From an uncultured Gammaproteobacteria bacterium (GTDB taxonomy: Bacteria; Pseudomonadota; Gammaproteobacteria; UBA9214): 37,343 nt of DNA. The notes under the pieces are model-generated. The model saw only the letters and a program-made list of their open reading frames with translations, did no database searches and was not told where the DNA came from. Position numbers and translations under genes: made by a program. The DNA lies in the NCBI GenBank assembly GCA_905480065.1, contig CAJQOV010000087.1, positions 1 to 37,343 of the forward strand, read 5' to 3'. Positions 16,728 to 24,911 of this stretch are shown here, one piece after another; position 1 is the first letter of the stretch, and each line of letters starts with the position of its first letter.

Positions 16728-17954
16728 CTAGCCAGCTTTATAGTACTCCGCCAGGCCGTTCATCACTGCATGCTTGTCGAATTCCGCTCCCATCTTCAGC
16801 ATGGCATCGGCGAACCGTCCCACGATTTCGGTGATCGCCTCAACCGATAGCTGGTTGAGAATGCCAATGCGTATCTGAACCGGTTCCGACAGGGTTGGCC
16901 AGATACAGAAATTCTCCGCCCGGCAGCCGGCCACCAGGTCTTTTTCGCGTCCCGCCAGTTTGCCAGGCAGGTTCAGCACGATCAGGCTGGGCATGTCCGA
17001 GGTCACGTCACAACCCATCGCCGCGACCACCTGTTTCAACGCCGCTTCATGATAGAGATAATCTTTTGCCTTTTGCGCACGCCCGTAGCCCAGCAGAATA
17101 CGCAGCGCTTCATGGAATGCTGCGACGGCATAGCCGGAATGGGTGCGATGGTAGGTTCCCGCCGCAACATCCTCGTCGTTGATGATGCCCCAGTGCCGCG
17201 CTTCAAGGATCGGGTGATGCACGAAGGTGTAGCAGCCGCGCTGCTTCAGCACGGCAATCGCCTTGTCGGAGAAACTGACCGGCGCGTAGGTCAGTGGCAG
17301 GCTCAACACGCCCTTCTGCGGACAGGAAGCCCAGGCCACGACGCCCGGATAGTCGTCGATATCGAAATCACCGACACCCAGGCTCGACACTGCATCGATC
17401 AACCCCATCACGGCGTGTTTCTGGCAAGCGACGTTGAACCCCTCGATGTCATTGACCCTGCCGCTGCCGGTCTCCCAGTGCGTCATGAACGCCCACATCG
17501 GCTTGTGCTCGGCCAGCGCCCGCTCGATGATATCGCCGGTGACGGACTGGCCGTGCGGAACATTGATCACGATGACGTTGGCCGGCTGCGGGTTCAATGA
17601 ATCGGCGGCGAGGTCTTCCAGCGACGACGCCTTCATGCGGAGACACAGGCTGTCGATACTGCTGAACGTGCCATTGACGAACACAACCACCTTGTCACCG
17701 GGCAGTACCAGGCTCTGGATGCTGTCGAGGCCGCTCCAGCCGGTGCCGCCGACACCGAAGGTATACAGATTCTTGGTACCCCAGAGTTCGCGCAGCATCA
17801 GCTTCGCCTCGACCATGCCGCGCAGCACGTCTTTCTGCATATGGTCCGCAACACCCGTTTTACAAAATCGCTCCAGTACGCGCGGGTCTGTTTTGCCAGG
17901 ACCGGGACCGGCTGCCAACGTCTCTGGAATCTCTAGGGCGGGGAAAATTTTCAC
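16728..17954 (-). CDS. class V aminotransferase, serine/alanine-glyoxylate type
   Basis: The 408-residue PLP enzyme belongs to the class V group that includes serine-glyoxylate, alanine-glyoxylate and ureidoglycine-glyoxylate aminotransferases. AAGPGPGKTDPRVL opens the fold, TFGVGGTGWSGLDS matches the PLP phosphate region, ETGSGRV and LIDAVSSLG (Asp187) follow, and the PLP lysine is Lys214 in CPQKGV. The start is GTG with GGAGG 4 bases upstream. It lies upstream of the CoA ligase block and downstream of a hydroxyacid reductase on the same strand, which suits conversion of serine plus glyoxylate to hydroxypyruvate plus glycine. The C-terminal half is less typical, so a PucG/HpxJ-like ureidoglycine role is an alternative. 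Confidence 0.82.
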   Translation of the reverse strand: MKIFPALEIPETLAAGPGPGKTDPRVLERFCKTGVADHMQKDVLRGMVEAKLMLRELWGTKNLYTFGVGGTGWSGLDSIQSLVLPGDKVVVFVNGTFSSIDSLCLRMKASSLEDLAADSLNPQPANVIVINVPHGQSVTGDIIERALAEHKPMWAFMTHWETGSGRVNDIEGFNVACQKHAVMGLIDAVSSLGVGDFDIDDYPGVVAWASCPQKGVLSLPLTYAPVSFSDKAIAVLKQRGCYTFVHHPILEARHWGIINDEDVAAGTYHRTHSGYAVAAFHEALRILLGYGRAQKAKDYLYHEAALKQVVAAMGCDVTSDMPSLIVLNLPGKLAGREKDLVAGCRAENFCIWPTLSEPVQIRIGILNQLSVEAITEIVGRFADAMLKMGAEFDKHAVMNGLAEYYKAG

Positions 17955-18106
17955 AATGCCTCCTGGGTCTTGACCTGATGCTACGTTGTTATGGCTTCCA
18001 ACAAAAGCCTGGCGGGGTTGCGGCAGTATACAAAACGGGGCTTTTATTCACGCCCACAGCACCCGGATTCCGTTAAGCAGGCACTCAACCAGATGGTGAA
18101 CCAGGC

Positions 18107-19078
18107 TTAAACCAGTTTGTCACGCGGTGTCTTACCCGAAAAAAAGGCATCGATGTTCTCGACGACCCGCATTCCCATAGCGACGCGGGTTTCAATCGTC
18201 GCACTGCCGAGGTGCGGCAGCGTGACGACATTTTCCATCCCGAGCAACGGCTCGGAAATGGTTGGCTCGGACTCATAAACATCAAGCCCTGCACCGGCGA
18301 TTTGGCCACTTTGCAAGGCCGCCACCATCGCCTGCTCGTCAACAATGTCGCCGCGCGCGGTATTGATCAGGAATGCACCGGGTTTCATCGCGGCAAAGGC
18401 GTCCGCGCCGATCAGGTGATAGGTCTCCTTGCCGCCCGGGCAGTGCAGGGAAACAAAATCCGCTTGTTCAAAAACCTCTTTCGGAGAACTGCACTGGCGC
18501 GCATTCAACCCGGCAATGTCTTCCGCTCGCGGCGGAAACGGGTCGTGGAATATGATTTTCATACCGAAGCCGTGCGCCGCCCGTGTCGCCACCGCACGTG
18601 CAATACGACCCATGCCGATCAAGCCAAGCGTCTTGTGATGCACGCTGGTCCCCATCATGTGAGTCGGGCGCCAACCGGTCCATTCCCTGTTGCGCGCATG
18701 GCGTTCGCCCTCTCCCGCCCGCCGGGCAACCATCAACATCAGGGTTATCGCGAGATCGGCTGTGCAATCGGTCAACACATCCGGCGTATTCGAAACGGTG
18801 AGACCGGCCGCCTTCGCCGCATCGAGATCGATATGATTGAACCCGACCCCGAAACTTCCGATCATGCGGGCCTTCATCGGCGTGGCGCCCAGCACCTCGG
18901 CATTGACCTTGTCGGATACCGTAGGCAACACCGCATCGGCGCTGCGAAATGCATCCTGCATCTCAGCCACCGTCATCGGCACATCGTCGACATTCAGTTG
19001 TGCATCGTATTTTTCTGTCAGGACCTTTTCGACCTCTTCAGGCCAACGGCGGGTAACGATGATTCTTGGTTTGCTCAT
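18107..19078 (-). CDS. D-2-hydroxyacid dehydrogenase (glyoxylate/hydroxypyruvate reductase)
   Basis: The 323-residue cytoplasmic enzyme is of the GyaR/GhrB type. FGVGFNHIDLDAAKAAG is the substrate-loop region, GLIGMGRIARAVA (152-164) the NAD(P) Rossmann motif, and the catalytic residues are Arg242 in NTARGD, Glu271 in YESEP and His289 in LPHLGS. It reduces glyoxylate to glycolate or hydroxypyruvate to D-glycerate. GAGGGGG lies 7 bases before the ATG. It precedes the aminotransferase gene by 152 bp on the same strand and a glycerate kinase gene diverges 570 bp upstream, which favours the hydroxypyruvate to glycerate reaction. Confidence 0.9.
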   Translation of the reverse strand: MSKPRIIVTRRWPEEVEKVLTEKYDAQLNVDDVPMTVAEMQDAFRSADAVLPTVSDKVNAEVLGATPMKARMIGSFGVGFNHIDLDAAKAAGLTVSNTPDVLTDCTADLAITLMLMVARRAGEGERHARNREWTGWRPTHMMGTSVHHKTLGLIGMGRIARAVATRAAHGFGMKIIFHDPFPPRAEDIAGLNARQCSSPKEVFEQADFVSLHCPGGKETYHLIGADAFAAMKPGAFLINTARGDIVDEQAMVAALQSGQIAGAGLDVYESEPTISEPLLGMENVVTLPHLGSATIETRVAMGMRVVENIDAFFSGKTPRDKLV

Positions 19079-19648
19079 TGAGATTCCCCCTCTTTCAATC
19101 GAGTCCGACCGGCGTTTTGCAGGATGATCCCCGACAGGCGCATCAATTCCGGCATAAATTCACTCATACGGCCTTGCTCACGGGGTCTGGACGTGTGCAT
19201 TCCGGGAGCTTGCCCAGCGCGCTTCCCGCCGACTTACCCCGTTCGCCAGCACCCGTGTGTGCGAGGACTTCATTCAGCGACAGAAAATTATATCGCATGG
19301 CTAACATTATGTGCTGTCGCATCATTTCCGGCAACTGAATCCATTTGGGACGGCCTGGATGTGACTGGCCCATATGGGGACGCCTCTGATTATTCCGGTT
19401 CTTTGAGGGTACTGTCTGTAGCTTGGCAGAATAAGCCGCTTCAAAGCGCCTGAAACCCGTGCAACGGATAATGTCAGCGGGATGCCCCGCACCCTTGGCG
19501 CAGGCGGACCTGACCATTTATCATTATTTACCAATACTTGCCTGCGGCGGGAGATGAGGCCCGTTGACGGGGCAAGATTCCCTGTCACGGCGGGAAACCA
19601 CCTTTTGCCTGATATGATAGTCAGCATGAGCACCACGAGCTTGATCCA
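19079..19648. other. divergent intergenic region (reductase / glycerate kinase)
   Basis: This 570-bp stretch separates two divergent genes. Frames of about 90-150 codons are present on both strands but have no family resemblance. It must hold promoters for both genes; no copy of the GntR-type palindrome was found. It may include eroded coding sequence. Confidence 0.4.
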
Positions 19649-20569
19649 ATGATTGCACCTGGTCGACAACAGGCATTGATCAAAATGCTTGCAAATCAGC
19701 GCCTGCCCGACGCTTACCTGGAAAGCGCTCAGCACTGGTTCGATCCGCTTGCACAACAGTTCGCAGGGCAATGCCGCAAGCAGGCGGGTCTTCCCTTGCT
19801 GATTGGCATCAACGGCAGCCAGGGCTCCGGCAAGAGCACCCTCAGTGAATACCTGAGCCTGATACTGCAGTGGGACTGGGACTTGCGTGCAGTGGTGTTA
19901 TCACTCGACGACGTGTACCACACGAAATCACGGCGCGAACTGCTGGCCCGGCAAATACACCCCCTGCTTGCCACGCGCGGCGTACCGGGCACCCACGACA
20001 TGGAGCTGGCCGAAGCCACCTTGCAGAAGTTGCTGCAGCCGGGTGCTGCAGCAGAGGTGCGCATCCCGCGTTTCGACAAGGCGACGGACGACCGCAAGCC
20101 GGAATCGGAATGGGACAGAGTGATTACACCCGTGGATGTGGTCATCCTGGAAGGCTGGTGCCTGGGCATCCCGCCGCAACAGGAAGCGGATTTATTGCGA
20201 CCAGTCAATGCGCTGGAAGCCCGGGAAGACCCGCAGGGGATATGGCGCCGCTACGTCAACCAGGCGATTGAACGCGACTACCTGCCACTGTACCGACAGG
20301 TGCAGCAGTGGCTGATGCTGCGCGCCCCCTCCTTTGACTGTGTTTTCAACTGGCGCATGGAACAGGAGAGCAAGCTGGTGCCAGTTGCGAATTCGCAGGG
20401 GGTGATGGATACCGAACAGGTGGCGCGCTTTATCCAGCACTTCCAGCGCCTGACCGAGCACGGCCTGGAGGCCTTGCCACCGCTGGTCCACCACCTGTTC
20501 CAGCTGGACAGCCAGCGCAGGATTACCGCCTATAGCCAACCCCTGGCCAGCATGACGCAAGACCGTTAA
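19649..20569 (+). CDS. D-glycerate 3-kinase, plant/YggC type
   Basis: The 306-residue P-loop kinase resembles the class III glycerate kinases known from plant photorespiration (GLYK), cyanobacteria and E. coli YggC-like proteins. The Walker A motif is GINGSQGSGKST (53-64). VVLSLDDVYHTKSRRELLA, HPLLATRGVPGTHD and VVILEGWCLGI are hallmark segments that bind glycerate and Mg-ATP. It phosphorylates D-glycerate to 3-phosphoglycerate in the cytoplasm. The ATG at 19649 overlaps the stop of a short upstream frame and has only a weak ribosome binding site. Its place next to a hydroxypyruvate reductase and a serine-glyoxylate-type aminotransferase completes a three-step serine to 3-phosphoglycerate route. 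Confidence 0.88.
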   Translation: MIAPGRQQALIKMLANQRLPDAYLESAQHWFDPLAQQFAGQCRKQAGLPLLIGINGSQGSGKSTLSEYLSLILQWDWDLRAVVLSLDDVYHTKSRRELLARQIHPLLATRGVPGTHDMELAEATLQKLLQPGAAAEVRIPRFDKATDDRKPESEWDRVITPVDVVILEGWCLGIPPQQEADLLRPVNALEAREDPQGIWRRYVNQAIERDYLPLYRQVQQWLMLRAPSFDCVFNWRMEQESKLVPVANSQGVMDTEQVARFIQHFQRLTEHGLEALPPLVHHLFQLDSQRRITAYSQPLASMTQDR

Positions 20570-20605
20570 CGGGTCGCAAACCCGCGCAAGCGAGTCGATA
20601 GCCGG

Positions 20606-21592
20606 TCATTGATCCAACGTCAGGACAATCTTGCCGAAGTGCTTGCTCTGTTCCATTGTCCTGTGGGCCTCGGCGACATCATCAAGCGGAAAGGTCCTGT
20701 AGATAAGGGGCTTGATGGACCCGTCGGAGAAAGCCGGCATCACGGTGCTGGTGAATTGCGCAACGATCTGCTGCTTTTCCTGCACGGAACGTGACCGCAG
20801 CACGGAGCCGATGATGTGCTGGCGCTTTACCATCATGAGGGCAAGATTCAGTTCGGCCTTCGCGCCACTCATGACACCGATAATCACGAGCCTGCCTCCG
20901 ACCGCAAGCGCCTTCATATTTGGCGCAAGGTAGCTCGCGCCGATATGATCGAGGATGACATCGGCGCCTTTTTTCCCGGTAAACGCCCTGACCGCTTCTG
21001 CAAAATCCTCCTGCTGGTAATTAATAACGAGATCGGCACCGAGTTGCCTTACACGCTCGATCTTTCCGGCAGATGCAGTGACCATAATCCGGCTGTTCGG
21101 TGCGAGCTTGCGGCACAACTGGATAGCGGCAGTGTTCACGCCGCCGCCACCGCCGTGGGCAAGCACACACTGCCCGTCTTTAAAACCACCGATCATGAAG
21201 ATATTCAGGAACGCGGTAATGTAGCTTTCGCATACACATGCCGCCGACTCAAAACTCATGGTTTCCGGAATCGGGATCAGGTGACCGGCATAGGCGACAG
21301 CATATTGTGCATAACCGCCTCCACCCACCAGGGACATGACGCGGTCTCCGCGCTTGCATGACGTCACTCCCGGCCCGGTTTCCTCGATAACGCCGGCGAC
21401 CTCCAGACCGGGGATTTCCGAATCACCCGCTGGTGGAGGATAATTACCTTCGCGCTGCACGATATCGGGGCGATTTACCGACGTTGCGGCGACCTTGATC
21501 AGGACCTGTCCCTCGGAAGGCACCGGTTTCTGTGTTTCGCCGATCTTGAGCACCTCCGGACCACCGAAACCATCAAGCAACACCGCTTTCAT
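20606..21592 (-). CDS. PIG3-like NAD(P)H quinone oxidoreductase
   Basis: The 328-residue protein is a zinc-free medium-chain dehydrogenase of the quinone oxidoreductase group (PIG3/TIGR02824 type). VNRPDIVQREGNYPPP is the signature of this subgroup, IPGLEVAGVIEE follows, and the NADPH Rossmann region is VLAHGGGGGVNTAAIQL near residue 145. It uses NADPH to reduce quinones or enones in the cytoplasm. GGGAGG lies 6 bases before the ATG. It is convergent with the glycerate kinase gene. A detoxification role is likely; a link to the carboxylate pathway is possible but not shown. Confidence 0.88.
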   Translation of the reverse strand: MKAVLLDGFGGPEVLKIGETQKPVPSEGQVLIKVAATSVNRPDIVQREGNYPPPAGDSEIPGLEVAGVIEETGPGVTSCKRGDRVMSLVGGGGYAQYAVAYAGHLIPIPETMSFESAACVCESYITAFLNIFMIGGFKDGQCVLAHGGGGGVNTAAIQLCRKLAPNSRIMVTASAGKIERVRQLGADLVINYQQEDFAEAVRAFTGKKGADVILDHIGASYLAPNMKALAVGGRLVIIGVMSGAKAELNLALMMVKRQHIIGSVLRSRSVQEKQQIVAQFTSTVMPAFSDGSIKPLIYRTFPLDDVAEAHRTMEQSKHFGKIVLTLDQ

Positions 21593-21788
21593 AATAAACC
21601 TCCCTCGTAAAAACTATAAAGCGCCCCCTTGCACGGTCAGTCATGCTAGCACACATGATGCCTGTCAAAACGCAGTGCAGATTCAGCGGAGTGTCCGCGT
21701 AACACCTGGGTTACCTGCCGCCCGGGTATCTCAGTCTGTAACCAGGCATGCAAAAAGCCCCTGCAGTATCGCGACTGGATTACGGCCT

Positions 21789-21899
21789 GATCATACCGAA
21801 ACCCTGCCTGATTGAGCCACGTTGACCTGAATGGATTCCGGTCATTTGCCCTTCCCCCGGCTAATCCATGCCTCACGGCCAATCGATACCCGGTTGCAT
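21789..21899. repeat. dispersed IS-end repeat, copy 1
   Basis: About 110 bp here match 33763-33874 in the same orientation, roughly three quarters identical by eye; GTCATTTGCCC or TCATTTGCCC and ATGCCTC are shared strings. It lies directly downstream (minus strand) of an IS91-type transposase tail and so probably is the terminal end of that element. Confidence 0.7.
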
Positions 21900-21944
21900 C
21901 TGCGCAATGCAGCAACATTGGTTGCACGAGAATGCTTTCTTGAG

Positions 21945-22136
21945 TCAGCCGAACAGGCCGGACTGCGCCGGCGCTCGACTGTCCGGCAACAGCAGCGCAA
22001 CTCGTGCCGGCAATTTTTCTTGCAGATGCATCAGGATCTGCTTAATGACCACCGGGTCTTCGATGCAGGCAATCACCCTGGCTGTTCCTCCACAGACTCG
22101 GCACCTCTCAACGTCAAGCTTGAAAAGCTTGATTGA
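21945..22136 (-). pseudogene. IS91-family transposase, C-terminal remnant
   Basis: About 63 codons remain and end in TGA at 21945-21947. They encode LDVERCRVCGG followed by ARVIACIEDPVVIKQILMHL, which is the conserved C-terminus of IS91/ISCR-type rolling-circle (Y2) transposases. The upstream catalytic part with the HUH and two-tyrosine motifs is missing; a stop codon ends the frame at 22137-22139. The element is dead. It lies in a 600-bp gap between the oxidoreductase and cupin genes. Confidence 0.8.
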
Positions 22137-22191
22137 CTAGTCATGGTCAAATGGTCATTGTTTCCGGGAGCTCTGTCAGATGGAGGTAATT

Positions 22192-22557
22192 ATGCGGGCG
22201 GAAGTCAGGAAGCATGATGCGGCTGTTGAATTTCCAACGCCGGAGCGCTGTCACATCGCGGAAGTCGCCAATGATGCCGGGGATGAGCTGGTTTCGATTG
22301 CGCGCGCAAGGGTTGAGCCCGAGGTCACGACGGCCTGGCACAAGTTAAAAGGGGTCAGTGAGCGCTATATCATCGTTTCGGGAGAAGGGCGTGTTGAAAT
22401 CGACGACCTGCAGCCGGTTGATGTCTGTGAGGGTGATGTCGTACGCATACCGGCTGGTGCGGCGCAGCGCATCAGTAATACGGGCAATGATGACCTTGTC
22501 TTCTACGCCGTTTGCTCGCCACCCTTCGAGGTTGGCTGCTATGTGAGCCTGGAATAG
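22192..22557 (+). CDS. small single-domain cupin protein
   Basis: The 121-residue protein has one cupin beta-barrel. Motif 1 is recognisable in TAWHKLKGVSERYIIVSGEG and motif 2 in GDVVRIPAGAAQRISN. The histidine usually found in motif 2 (PAGxxHxxxN) is Gln here, so metal binding may be weak or changed. ATG 22192 is chosen over ATG 22180 because GGAGG (22182-22186) lies 5 bases before it and overlaps the earlier ATG. No operon partner is evident. The function is unknown; such proteins may be isomerases, dioxygenases or sugar- or metal-binding regulators. Confidence 0.8.
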   Translation: MRAEVRKHDAAVEFPTPERCHIAEVANDAGDELVSIARARVEPEVTTAWHKLKGVSERYIIVSGEGRVEIDDLQPVDVCEGDVVRIPAGAAQRISNTGNDDLVFYAVCSPPFEVGCYVSLE

Positions 22558-22569
22558 ATGTTAAATAAA

Positions 22570-22697
22570 GGGGTCGGATACATTTATTCACTGCCCATCA
22601 CATGGGGAACCAAGGGGTCAGAGTACATGAAAAACTGCTTGATCCCAACTCTGGCGAGGAACCAAGGGTAAGAACGAATCAAGTACTCTGACCCCTT
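22570..22697. repeat. GGGGTC palindromic element A, with an extra half copy
   Basis: A perfect 15-bp inverted repeat has arms AAGGGGTCAGAGTAC (22612-22626) and its complement (22683-22697) around a 56-bp centre. An additional single arm, GGGGTCGGATACA, lies at 22570-22582 without a partner nearby. The element stands between the cupin and DUF502 genes. Copies B, C and D lie at 28745, 31076 and 31679. Confidence 0.8.
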
Positions 22698-22837
22698 AAT
22701 TGTTGCACAGGTCACAGCTCCGGGGGACCGAGTGGCGGAAACTGCATCCACGAATGATTTCCGGCACTCTGCCCCTCAGTTCCGGGAACGGATTACTGCG
22801 TGTATGCTGGCCTTTGCAAACCCAGGAGGCAGCTCAA

Positions 22838-23446
22838 ATGCTGAAATTCATAAGCAAGCATATCCTTACCGGACTGGTGGCCATCCTGCCCGTGATACTC
22901 ACGCTCTACCTGCTCTACTGGTTTGTGGTATCCACGGAAGCCGTGCTAGGCGACATGATCCGCCTGTGGCTGCCGGAAAATCTGTACCGGCCCGGCATGG
23001 GTGTGATTATCGGGCTGACAGCCGCGTTCATCGTGGGATTGCTGATGCATGCCTACGTGGTGCAAAGGTTGTTCGCCATGGGAGAAAAACTCCTCTACCA
23101 GACACCCATGGTCAGATTGATCTACCCGGCGATACGCGACTTCCTGAATTATTTTTCACCGGACACCAAAAGGGAATTCGACCAGGTGGTCGCCGTCACG
23201 CTGGGCGATACCGGCATGCAGGTGATCGGCTTCGTTACCCAGGAAAACCCGGAAAAGCTGCCTGAAGACTTCCGCACAGAAGACAGTGTGCTGGTCTACC
23301 TGCCGCTGAGTTACATGATCGGGGGTTATGCCGTGCTGATGCCCCGCAGCGCCATCCGGCCGGTCGACATGAACATGGAGGAAGCGATGCGGTTTACCCT
23401 GACCGCCGGCGTCACCGGCGCCACCGCGCCCGGGGCATGGAAATAA
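22838..23446 (+). CDS. DUF502 family membrane protein
   Basis: The 202-residue protein matches the DUF502 family of inner-membrane proteins. Two long hydrophobic helices are at about residues 8-30 (TGLVAILPVILTLYLLYWFV) and 55-78 (GVIIGLTAAFIVGLLMHAYV). A soluble domain follows with LIYPAIRDFLNYF and VLVYLPLSYMIGGY. ATG 22838 is chosen since AGGAGG lies 8 bases upstream and the family starts here; the frame is open further upstream but without resemblance. The function of the family is not established in bacteria; plant relatives are trafficking-related. Confidence 0.88.
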   Translation: MLKFISKHILTGLVAILPVILTLYLLYWFVVSTEAVLGDMIRLWLPENLYRPGMGVIIGLTAAFIVGLLMHAYVVQRLFAMGEKLLYQTPMVRLIYPAIRDFLNYFSPDTKREFDQVVAVTLGDTGMQVIGFVTQENPEKLPEDFRTEDSVLVYLPLSYMIGGYAVLMPRSAIRPVDMNMEEAMRFTLTAGVTGATAPGAWK

Positions 23447-23520
23447 ATCGGCGAATCGTTCAGGGTGCCGGTGAAAATTCGCAATCATTTCCATTTGTCA
23501 GCGCCCCCTTTAACTCAGTC

Positions 23521-23625
23521 GCAGGAGCGCAGGGATGCGCGAACGCGGAGGCCGGCCTGTTCGCGGACAACGTCCGCTCCTGCCGGTGCATCGAGTTTTG
23601 CAGGAGCGCTTCGCAAGCGCGATTA
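23521..23625. repeat. cluster of three REP-like hairpins
   Basis: Three units related to those at 1435 and 37199 are present: GCAGGAGCGCAGGGATGCGC at 23521, an inverted unit ending in GTCCGCTCCTGC near 23555-23583, and GCAGGAGCGCTTCGCAAGCG at 23600. They fill the gap between the convergent DUF502 and glycosyltransferase-like genes. Confidence 0.8.
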
Positions 23626-23647
23626 TTTTAACGGGGAAGTTCCAGGC

Positions 23648-24394
23648 CTAGAGTTGCACTGTCCTGTTCAGCAATGCATCGATGACTTGTTCCATTTCAC
23701 TACCGCTTACTTCATCCCTTTCACAACTGGAAATACAGAGATTCGCTGCCGCCACAGGCTGTAATGAATTCCCGACAAACAGGTCCAGCGCCGCCCCGCC
23801 CCTCTGGATAATGTCCTTGCAGACCAGCGGGCTCAACATCCCGGCAGTCTCCAGCACCGGCAATACCGCGACGTTGTGCAGGGCAGTCAATAATTTCGGC
23901 CCGATATACTGCGCAGGCATGGTTCCATCATTCAGCGACAGCAGGCGTTGCGCAGTGTCCGCATAAAAATCCAGCAACCTGTTTCCCCTGCGAAACATCA
24001 AAAATGCATTGTGCACCTTTGTGTAGACCTTGAGCCTGCCGTGCCTGTCGTGCTGCACCCAGACTTCACGGCCCACCGCACAGGGCAGTTCGGGAATCAC
24101 AAATGCCGGCGCATTGAATACCAGGAAATCGGCATCCAGCCAGATCACGGTTTGGTAGCCCTCCTGCAAGGCATCCTGCAGCAGCAACAGGCGCGCCAGG
24201 TCGGTGGCAACCACCTTTTGCCTGCGTGTTTTTTCCAGGAGAGGGCCGGGTACACCACCAAACAGCTCATCGCCCACAAAACGATAGTCAAACCCGCGCA
24301 TTACACACCAGTCACGCACGGATGCAAGACAACGTTCAATCCAGGGATAGGGTAATGGCGCGCGGTGCGACTGTATGACAAGGGTATCGTGCAT
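23648..24394 (-). CDS. glycosyltransferase-like protein with DxD motif
   Basis: The 248-residue protein looks like a small GT-A-fold glycosyltransferase. Near residue 87 is TVIWLDADFLVFN, in which DAD is a DxD-type motif that would bind Mn2+ and a nucleotide sugar; KVVATDLARLLLLQDAL just before it is the helix that usually precedes this motif. KVHNAFLMFRRGNRLLDF could be the acceptor region. No membrane segment is seen. It is convergent with the DUF502 gene and not part of a glycan cluster, so donor and acceptor are unknown. Confidence 0.6.
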   Translation of the reverse strand: MHDTLVIQSHRAPLPYPWIERCLASVRDWCVMRGFDYRFVGDELFGGVPGPLLEKTRRQKVVATDLARLLLLQDALQEGYQTVIWLDADFLVFNAPAFVIPELPCAVGREVWVQHDRHGRLKVYTKVHNAFLMFRRGNRLLDFYADTAQRLLSLNDGTMPAQYIGPKLLTALHNVAVLPVLETAGMLSPLVCKDIIQRGGAALDLFVGNSLQPVAAANLCISSCERDEVSGSEMEQVIDALLNRTVQL

Positions 24395-24486
24395 CTGGTA
24401 TTCCGGGGACGTTGTACTTGATTCTAATTTTCAACAGGGCGCAGGTAATCAGTATATTGTCCGCGGAACAGCAACTGGAGAAAGAC

Positions 24487-24753
24487 ATGAAGCTTGCGAT
24501 GGTTGGTCTGGGCAAGATGGGCGCCAACATGGTGCGCCGACTGGTCAGGGATGGTCACGAGGTGGCCGCCTATGACCTGGGCGCGGCTGCCACCGAGAGC
24601 CTGGCGAGCGAGTCCGGCGCCATTACCGCGGCGGACTCGCTCGCCGCCCTGCTCGCCGCGCTGCCACGACCGAGGGTGGTCTGGCTGATGGTTCCGCACC
24701 AGTTTGTCGACAGCAGTATCGACGACCTGACCGGTGTTGTTAGTTTGCACTAA
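24487..24753 (+). pseudogene. truncated 6-phosphogluconate dehydrogenase
   Basis: Only the first 88 codons remain. MVGLGKMGANMVRRLVRDGH is the NADP-binding N-terminus of the short (GndA/YqeC-like) decarboxylating 6-phosphogluconate dehydrogenases, and PRVVWLMVPHQ is the next conserved block. The frame then leaves the family at about residue 82 and ends in TAA, while a complete protein has about 300 residues. ATG 24487 has GGAG 6 bases upstream. The 3' part is not in the following 150 bp, so the gene was cut by a deletion or rearrangement. Confidence 0.8.
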
Positions 24754-24911
24754 ATATTGATCCAGCCAGAACAGCTATTTGCGTGTCAGTTTTATCCATC
24801 AAAAGTCGATGTAACAGATACATTCCCATAGATTACCTGGCCGTGCAGATAGTTCATTTTTCAGTGCATATTCCGGGTCAACATTCGCCGCAAATTAACA
24901 CCCTATTTGGA

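Noticed and set aside
18212..19081. 289-codon plus-strand frame opposite the hydroxyacid dehydrogenase
   Set aside because: Antisense shadow; all family motifs are on the minus strand and this frame has none.
13313..20569. A complete serine cycle of the methylotroph type
   Set aside because: Malate-CoA ligase-like, aminotransferase, hydroxypyruvate reductase and glycerate kinase genes are present, but malyl-CoA lyase, PEP carboxylase, glyA and C1-transfer genes are absent and the ligase loops are altered.
22570..22700. Intrinsic terminator as the only explanation for the GGGGTC palindrome
   Set aside because: The long 56-bp centre and lack of a clear U-run do not fit a simple terminator, although element B could act as one.
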